In this document: positions 42,437 through 52,759 of the stretch, in pieces
How the letters are laid out: each line of letters opens with the position of its first letter
Numbering within the stretch: position 1 is the stretch's first letter
DNA from: Tanypteryx hageni
Taxonomy: Eukaryota > Arthropoda > Insecta > Odonata > Petaluridae
Assembly: GCA_028673005.1 (NCBI GenBank)
Contig: CM054118.1
Location: forward strand, 2,997,410-3,061,409
Reading direction: 5' to 3'
DNA: 64,000 bases
Notes under the pieces: model-generated
What the model was told of the DNA's origin: nothing
Databases searched by the model: none
What the model saw: the letters and a program-made list of their open reading frames with translations, nothing else
Position numbers and translations under genes: made by a program

Positions 42437-43318
42437 CACTCGGAGTACGGACCTAAGTGGTTTCACACCGAGTCCGGACCCGGGTCCTAGAGGACCCAGC
42501 TTCTAAAATCATTTTCTCACAATAATATTTAACATCCAAGTAATCAATGAATGAAAATTGAATAAGGATAATGATTTATACAATAAATAGTGTAATAATG
42601 GTATATACTTGCAAAATTAAATACATAATTACGCATATAAATAAAAATGAAATAATTTTCTTTTTTTAAGGATAACATTTAACAATACCAAAAAATTTAT
42701 TTTTGTAGGTAAATTCAGTTAGTTTGATTCAGTTAATCTTATGTTAGTTTGATTCATCTGAGTTGGAAGTGAAATTAATACATAATAACTTAACTAATAT
42801 TTCGAACTATATTTTTGGGTCTTGTTCTTGCAGGTTGTGGAGCAACGTAACTCCAAAGCCTAAATATTCTATCTCTCATTTTAGAATCATAGAGTCACAA
42901 AAAATAAAAAGTATATTACAAAATGATTCGGGAGGCAAACAGAACGATGTGAATAACGGAGACACAACAGAAAACTGGAAATCGAGACGTCGAGACTTCG
43001 ATAATAACTAACATGTATTACAATGTCGTACTGAGCGAGCTAATTTTGTCCGGACTTTGATCTGCCCGGTCATAAGAGATATAAAAGTTACACGACGTAG
43101 AGTACGGAGCCGGGTCCCCGAAGACCCTCACATTTATACATTCCGTGATTTCGATGACTTAATTAAATTACAATATAATTTTATTACTGATTTTAAACTG
43201 GCAACATGTTCCACTAGGAATATATAAAGCATCAATTTCGGCAAAAAATTTTTTAAAGAAATATTTTCGAAAATATACCTTTCGGGTCTCCTGAGACCCG
43301 AGGTCCGTACTCCGATTG
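42437..43318. mobile_element. TTAA-target DNA transposon, 882 bp, probably non-autonomous piggyBac-like
   Basis: The left end CACTCGGAGTACGGACCT and the right end, read in reverse, CAATCGGAGTACGGACCT form an 18-bp inverted repeat with one mismatch. Perfect TTAA copies flank it (42433-42436 and 43319-43322). A motif of the form CCGGGTCC..GA..ACCC is repeated near the ends: GGACCCGGGTCCTAGAGGACC at the left, GAGCCGGGTCCCCGAAGACC at about 43100, and CGGGTCTCCTGAGACCCG at the right. An 82-codon open frame at 42763-43011 has CSCRLW and many charged residues but no recognised domain. It could be a transposase remnant. Confidence 0.85.
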
Positions 43319-43859
43319 TTAAAACCAAGCTAAGTCAAAATCAAATTTGCAAATGTTAAGCTATTGAAGAAAATTATTATAATCGCTATCAATATGGTCT
43401 TTTGGAATCGAAATTGAAAATAAACAATACGAAAAAATAATACATTACGTAGTCCCTTGCACGTCTTAAGGGTTACGCACTTGGGGAAGGCCACATTGGC
43501 ATTACAGAGATTTCATACGAAATGAAAAAATCACGTGCTCGTATAATTCAAGAACTATCTCATGACGCATATATGCGTAAAATGCGGGTCGCGCCCAATT
43601 AGGAACCACGTATGATCAAATTATATAGGTTAGGAGTAACACCTGTCACATTTTACCTCGTTTTCTCAAATCCGCGTTGGGAAAACTCACGTTGGAGTAA
43701 GGTTTGTTCTACATATGTACAAATATATGACTAAACTTCTTCGCTCCCCTTCTCTCTACATTTAGGTAAAGGTAAGAGGTTAATATAGGGTCGCTTACTC
43801 CACTGTCGTTTGTGTTAAAATCTCGCGTACCTGTTTACCCATTTCACTGAAACCTTCAT

Positions 43860-45070
43860 ATCCCGCACCCAAGCCGATCGCTTATCCCCTTCCCCTCTCC
43901 CTTTTCGTCAATCCCCCAAACCCTCTGGCTTCCTGCTGGTCCCCACCTCTAGTGGAACTCGCTCGCTCCTCCCTCACCTCCGCAACACAACTCCAGTAAA
44001 TCTGCCTCCATCCCTTCCTCATTTCTGTTTCCAACGCCACGAGTTTTCTTTCCTCCTACTACGGTCTAATTTAAAATACTCATCCCTTCGATGACGTTGT
44101 CATGGGAACCCGGTTCTCTCTCCCATCCTTTCTCTACATTCATGATTCCATCTCACGCTATCTCCTTCTCCGTCCTTCCCGTCTCTCTCTCTCCATCTCT
44201 CCTTAATCGTCTCTTTCCCCCTCATCACACTTTCCTCTATTTACTCCTGTTCTTTATCCTCTTCCTCATTCCTCCATCCTCCTCTTCTCTTCTTTCCCCT
44301 TCACTCCCATATCTCTTCTGTCCCTATCTCCTCCCTTTATCTTTCTCCTCCATTTACCTCTCTTCTTCCCCTCTCGCCTCTCTCTCCTCCACCCTCTCTC
44401 CTCCACCCTCTCTCCTCCACCCTCTCTCCTCCACCCTCTCTCCTCCACCCTCTCTCCTCCACCCTCTCTCCTCCACCCTCTCTCCTCCACCCTCTCCCCT
44501 CCACCCTCTCCCCTCCACCCTCTCCCCTCCACCCTCTCCCCTCCACCCTCTCCCCTCCACCCTCTCCTCTCCACCCTCTCCCCTCCACCCTCTCCCCTCC
44601 ACCCTCTCTCCTCCACCCTCTCTCCTCCCATTCTCTCTCCCCGTCATTCCCTCCCTCTATCTCCTCCCACTCTCTCTTATCTCCTTTATTCTGCCCACTC
44701 TCCTCCACTCACTTTCTATGCTCCCTCTCTCTCCCCCCTCTTACTCTCCATCGCTCTGTCTCCTTCCCACCTCTCTCTCCCCCTATCCCTCCTTATCTCT
44801 CCTCCATTTATCTTTCTCATATATCTTCTCTCTCTCCCTCCTCTCTCTCCCTCCCCCCTCCCTTCCTCTCCCCCCTTCCTTCCTCTTCCCCTTCCTTCCT
44901 CTCCCCCTCCCTTCCTCTCTCACTCCTCTCCTGCTCACTTCCTCCGTTCTATCTAATCTATTTCTATCTTTCTCTCTCTCCATCTCTTTCCCTTTTCTAG
45001 CCTCTTATTTCTTCTCTTTCGTCCCTTTTCCTCCTACCATCGTTTCTCCTTCTCTTTCACTCCCAACAGT
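43860..45070 (+). repeat. CT-rich tract with 14-bp minisatellite
   Basis: The plus strand is C/T-rich over about 1.2 kb. At 44384-44632 the unit CCACCCTCTCTCCT (14 bp) is repeated about 18 times, with the variant CCACCCTCTCCCCT grouped in the middle of the array. The opposite strand gives Gly/Glu/Arg repeat frames (such as GGGERVEERGWR) because 14 bp times three is 14 codons; these are not proteins. Confidence 0.9.
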
Positions 45071-45079
45071 TGTTGTTTC

Positions 45080-45660
45080 CCCGTATTTACGGGCCGGATG
45101 CGATCCTCTCGTTCCACGGCTAAATCCTTTATTCAACCGTATGGTTAGTGGGCGTATCAGGGACTCTCGGAGGGGGGGGGGGCAGACGTAGGAAAGGATG
45201 GAGGTGGGGGGGGGGCTGGTAGAAGAGAAGACCCGCAGAGGTATACAGAGAGTGAGAGAGACGAAGAAAGCTGAGGATAGAGGCAGAGACATCGGGCGAG
45301 AGAGGCAACTTTTAAAGTGTCCCCTAGCGATAACTGGAGAAATCGGTCTCTGACGTCACTCGCATTGTTTTCTAGCTTGAGCTCCTGCCTATTCTCTTGT
45401 GCAAAAGGGAACGCTACCCACTCAATATAAACTCTCTCCTATCCTCGCCCTATATTTCTCGTTGGTCGTACGAGCGGTCACAAACTTTCATGACCGCCAA
45501 TAGCTAACCGAAACCTTTCTCGTGATTTTTGGAGTCCCAATAGAGGGTCCGTTCTTAGCGCGCCCCCGCACCCCACACGCAAGCACATAGGCACACAAAA
45601 ACACGTGCGCGCACAGCCCCTGTTAATTCGCTCGTTAGCGTTGTATAGTTTCGAGGCTAT
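45080..45660. other. GC-richer sequence, no gene recognised
   Basis: CpG-containing sequence with two poly-G runs (45170-45182 and 45206-45214). No open frame with recognisable content was found. Confidence 0.4.
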
Positions 45661-46046
45661 TGTTTATAGTCATCAATGTTGCGACGAAGGACTTTGCCCC
45701 TCGCAAGTATTGTGTGATTCGTAGTTTATGCTAGAATCGATATTAAACGAATGCCAATGAATTTAACATTGAAATTCTTTTATAAATATCAGTATCTTTG
45801 ATCGATTAGAAAATATGTGCAGGAAACTTAATTGGTTTTGTTAATTTGTTAACAATCCTCTTTTATAAATACTAATATAGTATATGCCAAATTATTTTCT
45901 GGTGTTTCTCCAAAAATATTGAAAGGGAATATTTATTAATTGAATTGATATAGCCAAGAAGCTCATAAGATTATGTTTCTAGCACATATTCATAAAAGAA
46001 GAACTTGCTAATGTCTGTGGATAACAGCATTTTCGTTTTAAGAGAT

Positions 46047-46625
46047 GATTCTTTTTGAATTGGATAGCTCTTATAAATCCATTAAGTTTTCACCCATTGA
46101 ACTTTTTGTTAGCTCATAGATGTTTCGCTAGATGCCATAGAATTCGGAAAATTAAAAATGTTGAAATGGTATTGTAACCAAACTACTGGAAATATCAGGA
46201 AATTTCTTTTTGAATTTAATAGCTCCTATAATTTTATGAATTTTCCATTGATTGAGTTTTGCGTATATATCATAGATTTTTCGCTAGAAGGCTTCAAATT
46301 TTACTTTTTTGTTCTAAGATATATTTGAAAATTCTTTTAAAATTAAATACCTCTCATAAATCCCTTTTCCACCGTTTGACTTTTCATGGTTGTTTATAGT
46401 TTCCGCTAGAGGTTTTAAATTCGGAAAATTCAAAACTTTGAAATGGTATAGTACCACTGGGAATATTAGTAATATTCTTTTTCAATTAGATAGTTCTTAC
46501 CAATCGATCAATTTCCGCCGATTGGGTTTTCCATATAGTTCATAAATTTACTGCATAGATGACTTCAATTACGTAAAATTAAAAATTTTGAAGTAGCATT
46601 TTATCCAAACTACTGAAGTTAGATG
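46047..46625. repeat. Satellite-like tandem array, four diverged units of about 145 bp
   Basis: Four successive units share the same order: TTCTTTTTGAATT, GATAGCTC(T/C)TATAAAT, a TTTTCAC(C)CATTGA-type stretch, TTCATAGATTTTTCGCTAGA, TTCAAATTCGGAAAATT and TTGAAATGGTAT. Units start at about 46048, 46203, 46333 and 46475. They are strongly diverged, so the array is old. No similar monomer was recognised elsewhere in the window. Confidence 0.75.
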
Positions 46626-48130
46626 ATTGAATTTTTCACGGAGGGGAAAATTCTAATGAGGATCTACATTCCAACGGTGCATGTTCTCCCTTCCTCATAG
46701 TAGAAGGCAAACCAGAACCCCGGAGATTTATATGAAAACGTACTTCCACCTTCTTCTTTAGCAAAAGTATCTTACTTGTTGTATATTATGGAAACATACG
46801 GACTTGGTTTCAAGAAGAAATAGAATGCCATGGGATTGTATGGCCATTCAGCAATTAGGTATGTTAACTATAATAGGAATGTTATAATTTCTCGTGAAGG
46901 GTTATTTTCTATGAATAATATAGTTGTGTCAAAATCTTGAATTAGAGAAAGGTTACAAATTCATAAGCACCTAGAATTAATAGAGATAATAAATAGCTTT
47001 GAAAGTGCTAAGTATATTTTGAACAGCGTATTATAATTTACATACCCATTATTAAAGTTAAACTATTTCATACTAAAAATAATTAAATGGAAACATAAAT
47101 CTATAAACTCGACGAATTGATTCATATAGTAGAACTACTATCACATAATCACGCGATAGCAATTAAATACGTAAAACATAATAAAACCAGGGTAGTTAAT
47201 TCAAAGCCAGTCGTTAGGTTGCCATGCGATAAAAATTGCTTCCATATATCCGACGGATTTTTTTGTTCTTGTTGTCTTTTTCCTTGAAAACAAATGTTCG
47301 GGATAGTTTTAGTCTGTTTCGTAGTTCCTCCCTAGGTCGGCGCACCTCACAGTGTTCTTTTTCCGTCATTTCGAGGAAAAAATATTATACAAATCCCTAT
47401 GTTTATTTGGGCGAGGGGCGATGCTGCCTATGTCTGCAGGAGTCCTTTTCTCGTTTTCCCCTTAAGTTGACGCTTTTCTTTCGCGTGCGCAGCCGTAAGG
47501 GGACGAGAGAGGGAGAAAAAGACCTCCTCATATTGTTTCCATCGCACGTTTTTTAATTCGTCTTCTGCCAAATGAAAATATTCTCGCGCAAGTCGTCTCA
47601 CCGTGCTCGTCAGATGGAGAGACGCGCGGGAAAATATTTTTTTTATTTTCGTCGAGTCTGCGGGAAAAGCCTAGGAGTTTGTTATATAGGAAAACGTTCT
47701 TTTGTTTCGTCACAGGAATTGTTTTTTTCGCCTCGCTTCGTCTTTTTTTCTGCGTGTTATTTCCATGAAATCTCCACGTCGAGATCAAAAAGCTCCGCAA
47801 ATGGAACTCACTTACGAGCCTCGTATTTTATTAGTGAATACCAGGAAAAGTATCTCGATCTCTTTTGAAATCATAGTGGCTTGTTGCGTATCCAAAGCAT
47901 GAAAATATCAATACTTGATGTGATCATGGCGGTGGCAGATAATGTCATTTTCTCCAAGAACAGCAATATAATCGTTCCTAGTTATCACGTTAGATTAGAT
48001 CGTGGATCTGAATCGGCAACGTTTTTCTGTTGGATTCCACACTTGATCTAATATATTATAACCGCTGCGTCTCTGCCTGCGTCCCTGCCTCTCTGTGTGC
48101 GTCCCTGCCTGCCTGCGTCTGAAGCCTTCC

Positions 48131-49175
48131 GTCATGAACGCAAATAAACCGGCAACGGTCCATTCGATTTCGGCAAAACATTCGCATGAATACTCGACGC
48201 GAACTCCTACAGATTTTAACGTGGTAGTCGTCACTCGGAAATTCATGGTTTCCATACCAGGATAGTTTTCGTTTTTTCATTTGATTGACACGTAATCGGC
48301 TAGAATACGATGTGTAGACCTTTATTCTTTAACATTTTAAAATATCTTACGATCGAGACCCTGACTCGAGATTTATACCATTTCACGCAGAAAGAAATGA
48401 AGATTTCTATTCTTACCGCCGATTTTGTTGTTTAATTCGTGTTTGCTCATATTTCAAGTTTATATTCGATTTTCGCCGGTTTTCGACATTTCAAAACGGA
48501 GGTTGCTAGGGGAGCCGGCATTGTTCATCTCGGATTTTTGCATTGTTAGACTCTGTCTTCAAGTGCATTTGCACTAAGCTTGCAATAAAACGTAAGAAGG
48601 ACAAAAACAGATTAAGCCTCGAGTGACGTCACCTCTCAGTATAAACGCAAATAAATCAAGAACGGTCGGCTCCATTTCGACAAATCTTTCGCCTGAATAC
48701 TAGGCGCGAACTTTTGCAGGATTAAAGCCGGTAGTCGTCTCCCGAAAAGGCATGTGTACGATATCAGGGAAGTTTTCGTTTTTGTTGCTTAATTTGTGTT
48801 TGCTCATATTTTAAGTTTATATTCCATTTTTTCCGATTTTCAACATTTCAATGGTTGATCTCGGATTTTAGCATTCTTAGATTCGGACTTTCAAGTGCAT
48901 TTGCACTATGCTTACAATGAAAGAAACGCATCAACGACAATAACCGATTGAAAATTTTTGTGAAAAGTTTTGTCTAAATATAAAACAAATGAAATACGTA
49001 GCGAAGAAAAGAAATGATTGCCATGCATTGTAATAATGGACATTTAACATTTCAAATAGAAAAATATTTCACGCATACATTGAAAATATCGTTTCGTTTG
49101 CAAGTTTTATTTTGCAGTTTAAGAAAATTACTATATTGATAATGTTTGTAATTAATTTGTTTCGACCTTGACGAG
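48131..49175. repeat. Two-block dispersed repeat, internally duplicated
   Basis: Block A (48131-48285, with ACGCAAATAAACC, GAATACTCGACGCGAACT and GGTAGTCGTC) recurs at 48637-48780. Block B (48421-48592, with GTGTTTGCTCATATTT and TTCAAGTGCATTTGCACTA) recurs at 48785-48925. The following part to 49175 (ATTGTAATAATGGACA, TTTTGCAGTTTAAG) matches 39170-39345 in the hairpin-headed repeat, so this may be another, rearranged copy of that family. No coding sequence was found. Confidence 0.65.
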
Positions 49176-49379
49176 TGGCCACAGTTCACACGATATGCTG
49201 TACCATCAGAAATAGTGAACAAAACAAAAAATATGGCGTACCGTTAATCTAAATCATGTAGGTATGTGCTTTTGGTTATGAAAACGGTGTGAGCTATATA
49301 ATCATTTTAAGCGGGGCAGTAAAAGTGGTTCAAATAATAATACTCTTTGTAACAATTTCTGTCATAGGAACTATCGCAT

Positions 49380-50056
49380 CGGGTCAATTCACGCAAGGGT
49401 CTCTAGATGGTTTGCGGGAAGCACTGCAACGCGGGCCTTTAGTCGATACTTATAATGTGTAACCCTCCACGCGTGCCATTGTTAAATGTAGTTGTCCCAT
49501 AAAGTATTGGGCGGGCCAAAAATCTACCGAAAGGTAGAATAACTATGATGAACGCTTAGGAAAACGTATCATTATACTGTAAGGTATCCTGAATATGTTT
49601 TATCATTATAATATCAAGTACATTAAAATAAAAGTAAAATCCTTTTAAAGTGCATAACTTTTATTCTGAGATATCACGCCATGTAAAACCTCTTCGCGTG
49701 CCACCTTTTTGCAGGTTTTCCAGAGGTTGCCGATCCCTGTCGTAAACCAAGAGCGAGCAAGCTGCGGCCCGCGCGAGGCCGGGGAGCACATTCTATCAGC
49801 CCCGCGAAGCCATTTTGAAAGCGAGCCGTGAAATTTAATGCGAATAACGTCATACTTGTTAGTCAAAAGAAAATTATCGGAAAACGTTCACTATTAAATT
49901 ATTTGCGGTTTCATTGTATTTATCATCCATTTTAACTAATAGGATTCCCTGCAATTTCTCGAGTAATCGATGTGAACTCTAAAGAGGCCCGCCGAAACAC
50001 ATGTAACTGCCAATTCTGCCCATCTCGTAAATATAGTAGTTCGCCCACCCCTGCAC
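49380..50056 (-). mobile_element. Two adjacent hAT-like relics
   Basis: Read on the minus strand, CAGGGGTGGGCGAAC begins at 50056 and CAGGGATCGGCAACCTC begins at 49741; both have the form of hAT-type termini. Between them lies GGCCTCGCGCGGGCCGCAGC, a GGCC-rich subterminal-like stretch. Within the second relic, CGCGTGCCA occurs twice (about 49471 and 49694). No transposase fragment and no target duplication were identified, so assignment is by terminal sequence only. Confidence 0.5.
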
Positions 50057-50639
50057 TAGTTGCTTGCTGCTGATGAATTCAGTCATCCAAAGTAGGCAAT
50101 TTTCTTATACACGTTTAACTATTTCGTACGTACGGATGGATTTTATTATTCCCTTTATTGCGTCAATAGCGAGGAACTTTTTTTATTTACCTCTCCAACA
50201 TTTTCACGAAACGGAGAAGGCATAATTTTACTAGGCGCTGTCATTTTCTTGAGAAACATATGAGTGAATCTTATTTAGTTTAATTTTTATTCCGTTAGTC
50301 GTAAACTTTTGAATCTTTTTAGTTGTTGATCCATTCACACAATGGCCGAGAAAAAAAGACACATTTTATAAAATAACCGACTTGAACATGCATTGCAGAT
50401 TAGGTTGAGGCGGTTGTATGATTTTGTACGCTTCATTTTTTTGTTTTCCCCATTCCAGTTTCGTCGTTTTGTCACTCTGATAGCAACATTGAATACGTTT
50501 GGATTTATTACAAAGTCATACAATTCAAACTTGCTTTTCATATTGAGCAAATAGTAAAGTTGTTGAAATTTATTGAAAACATATTTGGCTATTAATCTCC
50601 CCGAAATCACATGATAAAAGTTTCTAGAACAGGTCAATT

Positions 50640-51100
50640 GAGACGGCATATTTCCGTTAGTGGACCGGGTCGCGGAAACCTACCTCGTTCCAATCAGCGT
50701 GCACACCTTTGGCGTCGATTCCGAGGACGACGGGTAACCATAGTGATCCTCTCCCTGAGAGAAGATGGACGAGAGCGCGTTGGAAGGTTCGGCGAGGTAT
50801 TGTTATCCTCAGCATTTGCCGTCACAGGGCGTCACTTGCCGTCACGTCGAGCCTCGTTACCCGTCAAGGGGGGCGACATTTACCGTCGGTTGAAGAAGGG
50901 AGGAAGTTTAGCATGTTAGAGGAGCGCGGCAAAAAGGACACGGACGAAAATGAGGAGGAAAATTCGTGGAGAATGGGGAAGTGGAAGTGCGTCGCATAAA
51001 ATGAAGGCCGGATTGGTCGTAGGGATAGGATGACGCCGCAACCGAGGGAGACAGGTAAAGAGAGGATTTAGCGCGCGTGGGGTCGCTGATTTCCATTTGC
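50640..51100. other. GC-richer segment, no gene assigned
   Basis: This region is richer in CpG, with overlapping plus-strand open frames of 96-102 codons (50611-50999) lacking recognised motifs. It contains short repeated phrases (CCGTCACAGGGCGTC, TGCCGTCACGTCG). It borders the G-rich minisatellite. Confidence 0.4.
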
Positions 51101-51111
51101 GCCGGGGTGGC

Positions 51112-51570
51112 TTATCGAGGGGAAGGAGAAGGGGAGGGAGAATGGGAGGGAGAAGGGGAGGGAGAATGGGAGGGAGGAGGGGAGGGAGAAGGGGAGGGAG
51201 AATGGGAGGGAGGAGGGGAGGGAGAAGGGGAGGGAGGAGGGGAGGGATGAGGGGAGGGAGGAGGAGAGGGAGAAGGGGAGGGAGGAGGGGAGGGAGGAGG
51301 GGGAGGGAGAAGGGGAAGGAGGAGGGGAGGGAGAAGGAGAGGGAGAAGGAGAGGGAGAAGGGGAAGGAGAAGGGGAGGCGAAGGGGAGGAAGTAGGAGAG
51401 GGAGAAGGGGAGGGAGGAGGGGAGGGAGGAGGAGAGGGAGGAGGGGAGGGAGGAGGGGAGGGAGGAGGGGGAGGGAGAAGGGGAGGGAGGAGGGGGAGGG
51501 AGAAGGGGAGGGAGAATGGGAGGGAGATTGGTAAGGAGAAGGGGAGGGAGAAGAGGAGGGAGAAGGAATT
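51112..51570 (+). repeat. G-rich minisatellite (GGGAGGAGGGGA type)
   Basis: About 450 bp consist of GGGGAGGGAGAA and GGGGAGGGAGGA units (12 bp) with variants. On the plus strand there are many closely spaced runs of three or four G, giving repeated potential to form G-quadruplexes; the other strand is a pyrimidine tract. All long open frames here are compositional artefacts. Confidence 0.95.
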
Positions 51571-51599
51571 CGCCCGCCGGAACGTATCCTTGTTTGGTA

Positions 51600-52545
51600 T
51601 ATGTTTTGCATCCTTCATTCACGCGGAATCCTATCGGGGATTCACAGGTGTTTGGGCATTATTTTTGGGAGGCGTATTGATGAATTTTAGTCATTCTAAC
51701 AGCTTGCTCGGAGATTGGCAATTTGTCAGGTGTTTTGCAACCCTCTCCCCTCTATCTCTCGAATAACCCAGTTCAAATATCGTCGATGTTTGCCAACTAT
51801 TGCTTCTCTTCCGTGTAATTTTACGGAGGAATGACGCATATTTTAAAAAGAGATTGTTGGCCAAAAAATAGCGTGTGAGATACTAGCCATTTATATTTGA
51901 CGGGAATAAAAGTAGTGTTTAGGTGTTTCAACTAGGATAATGGTTATAATAATCGATTTCGAGATTTCAACGGAAATACACGTTTTCAGGTTCCCTGAAC
52001 ACGTTTTGACCATTTTCTCGAAGATTTCTCTGTGTATGTGACAGTTTTTTTGTGTGATATAACTCAAAAACTATTAATCAGCACAATGCGAAATTTTATA
52101 GTTAAGATTTTTATGAAAGTCACAAGAAGTGATTAGTTTTTGGTAAAAATCGGCGAAGCCGAAGTTACTTATCCGTTATTTTGAAATATTTGATATGTGT
52201 AAAAACGCACTGGAATATAAGTTGTAGGAAATGTAATTTTCTATAACCTTTGTTTGAAACATTTTCCCATATAATGTATTGTTTAAGAGATATTGTAAAA
52301 ACAAAATATTTTAGCCGCCATCACTACGCCGCATACCGACGACTGTTGTTAATGATTGACGCTTAGTTACGTCTTAGTAACGCTCCTTTATAGTTTCTTA
52401 ATTGTTGGAGCTTTGTGGCTATATCCAATTTCAGAAGGCTATGGTTTGAGTTTATTTCTGTTCTTTGTAAAGTCTAAAATTTTCTCGGTTTCTTAAAATA
52501 TTTATTGTTATGTAACCTGTATAATGACCTGATGCTTTTCCGGCA
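51600..52545. other. No gene recognised
   Basis: AT-rich sequence with nothing supported. The part at 51960-52330 has the style of an interspersed repeat untranslated region (a TGATATAACTCAAAAACTA stretch), but no second copy was recognised in the window. Confidence 0.4.
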
Positions 52546-52549
52546 AATA

Positions 52550-52745
52550 GATGCGATGAATTTTTCTCAGGCTTCCAGCCAAGTGAGAATGGTGTCTTCC
52601 GATATTTCGGCGCTTCTCTTGCGCCATCTTCAGGGAACTCAGGACACTCAGGAGTTCCCTGAAGATGGCGCAAGAGAAAGGCGTCGAATAGTCGGAAGAC
52701 ACCTTTCTTACCTGGCTGGAAACCCGAGGAAAATTCACCGCATTA
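52550..52745. repeat. Fold-back element with hammerhead-like motifs, different stem II
   Basis: Arms 52550-52639 and 52650-52743 are reverse complements around an AGGACACTCA-type centre. The left arm, on the minus strand, has CTGAAGA (52627-52633), T, stem GGCGC/GCGCC with an AAGAGAA loop, GAAA (52605-52608), TATC and GGAAG, with the predicted cut between 52601 and 52600. TTCC before the core pairs with GGAA after the cut, giving helix I. In the right arm the core is at 52659-52665 but GAAA has become GAAT and one stem pair is lost. The sequence is unrelated to the 10.7 kb family apart from the core. Confidence 0.7.
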
Positions 52746-52759
52746 TGTAACCTATTTGC

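Noticed and set aside
44266..45191. Gly/Glu/Arg-rich and Ser/Pro-rich frames over the 14-bp minisatellite
   Set aside because: All three frames on each strand remain open because the repeat lacks stop codons; the peptides simply follow the repeat unit.
50611..50999. Plus-strand frames of 96-102 codons in the GC-richer segment as a gene
   Set aside because: No motif, overlapping frames of equal length and no splice or promoter context to choose between them.
50916..51622. Pro/Leu/Ser frames up to 231 codons opposite the G-rich minisatellite
   Set aside because: Translation of a 12-bp repeat in all frames; no independent evidence of coding.
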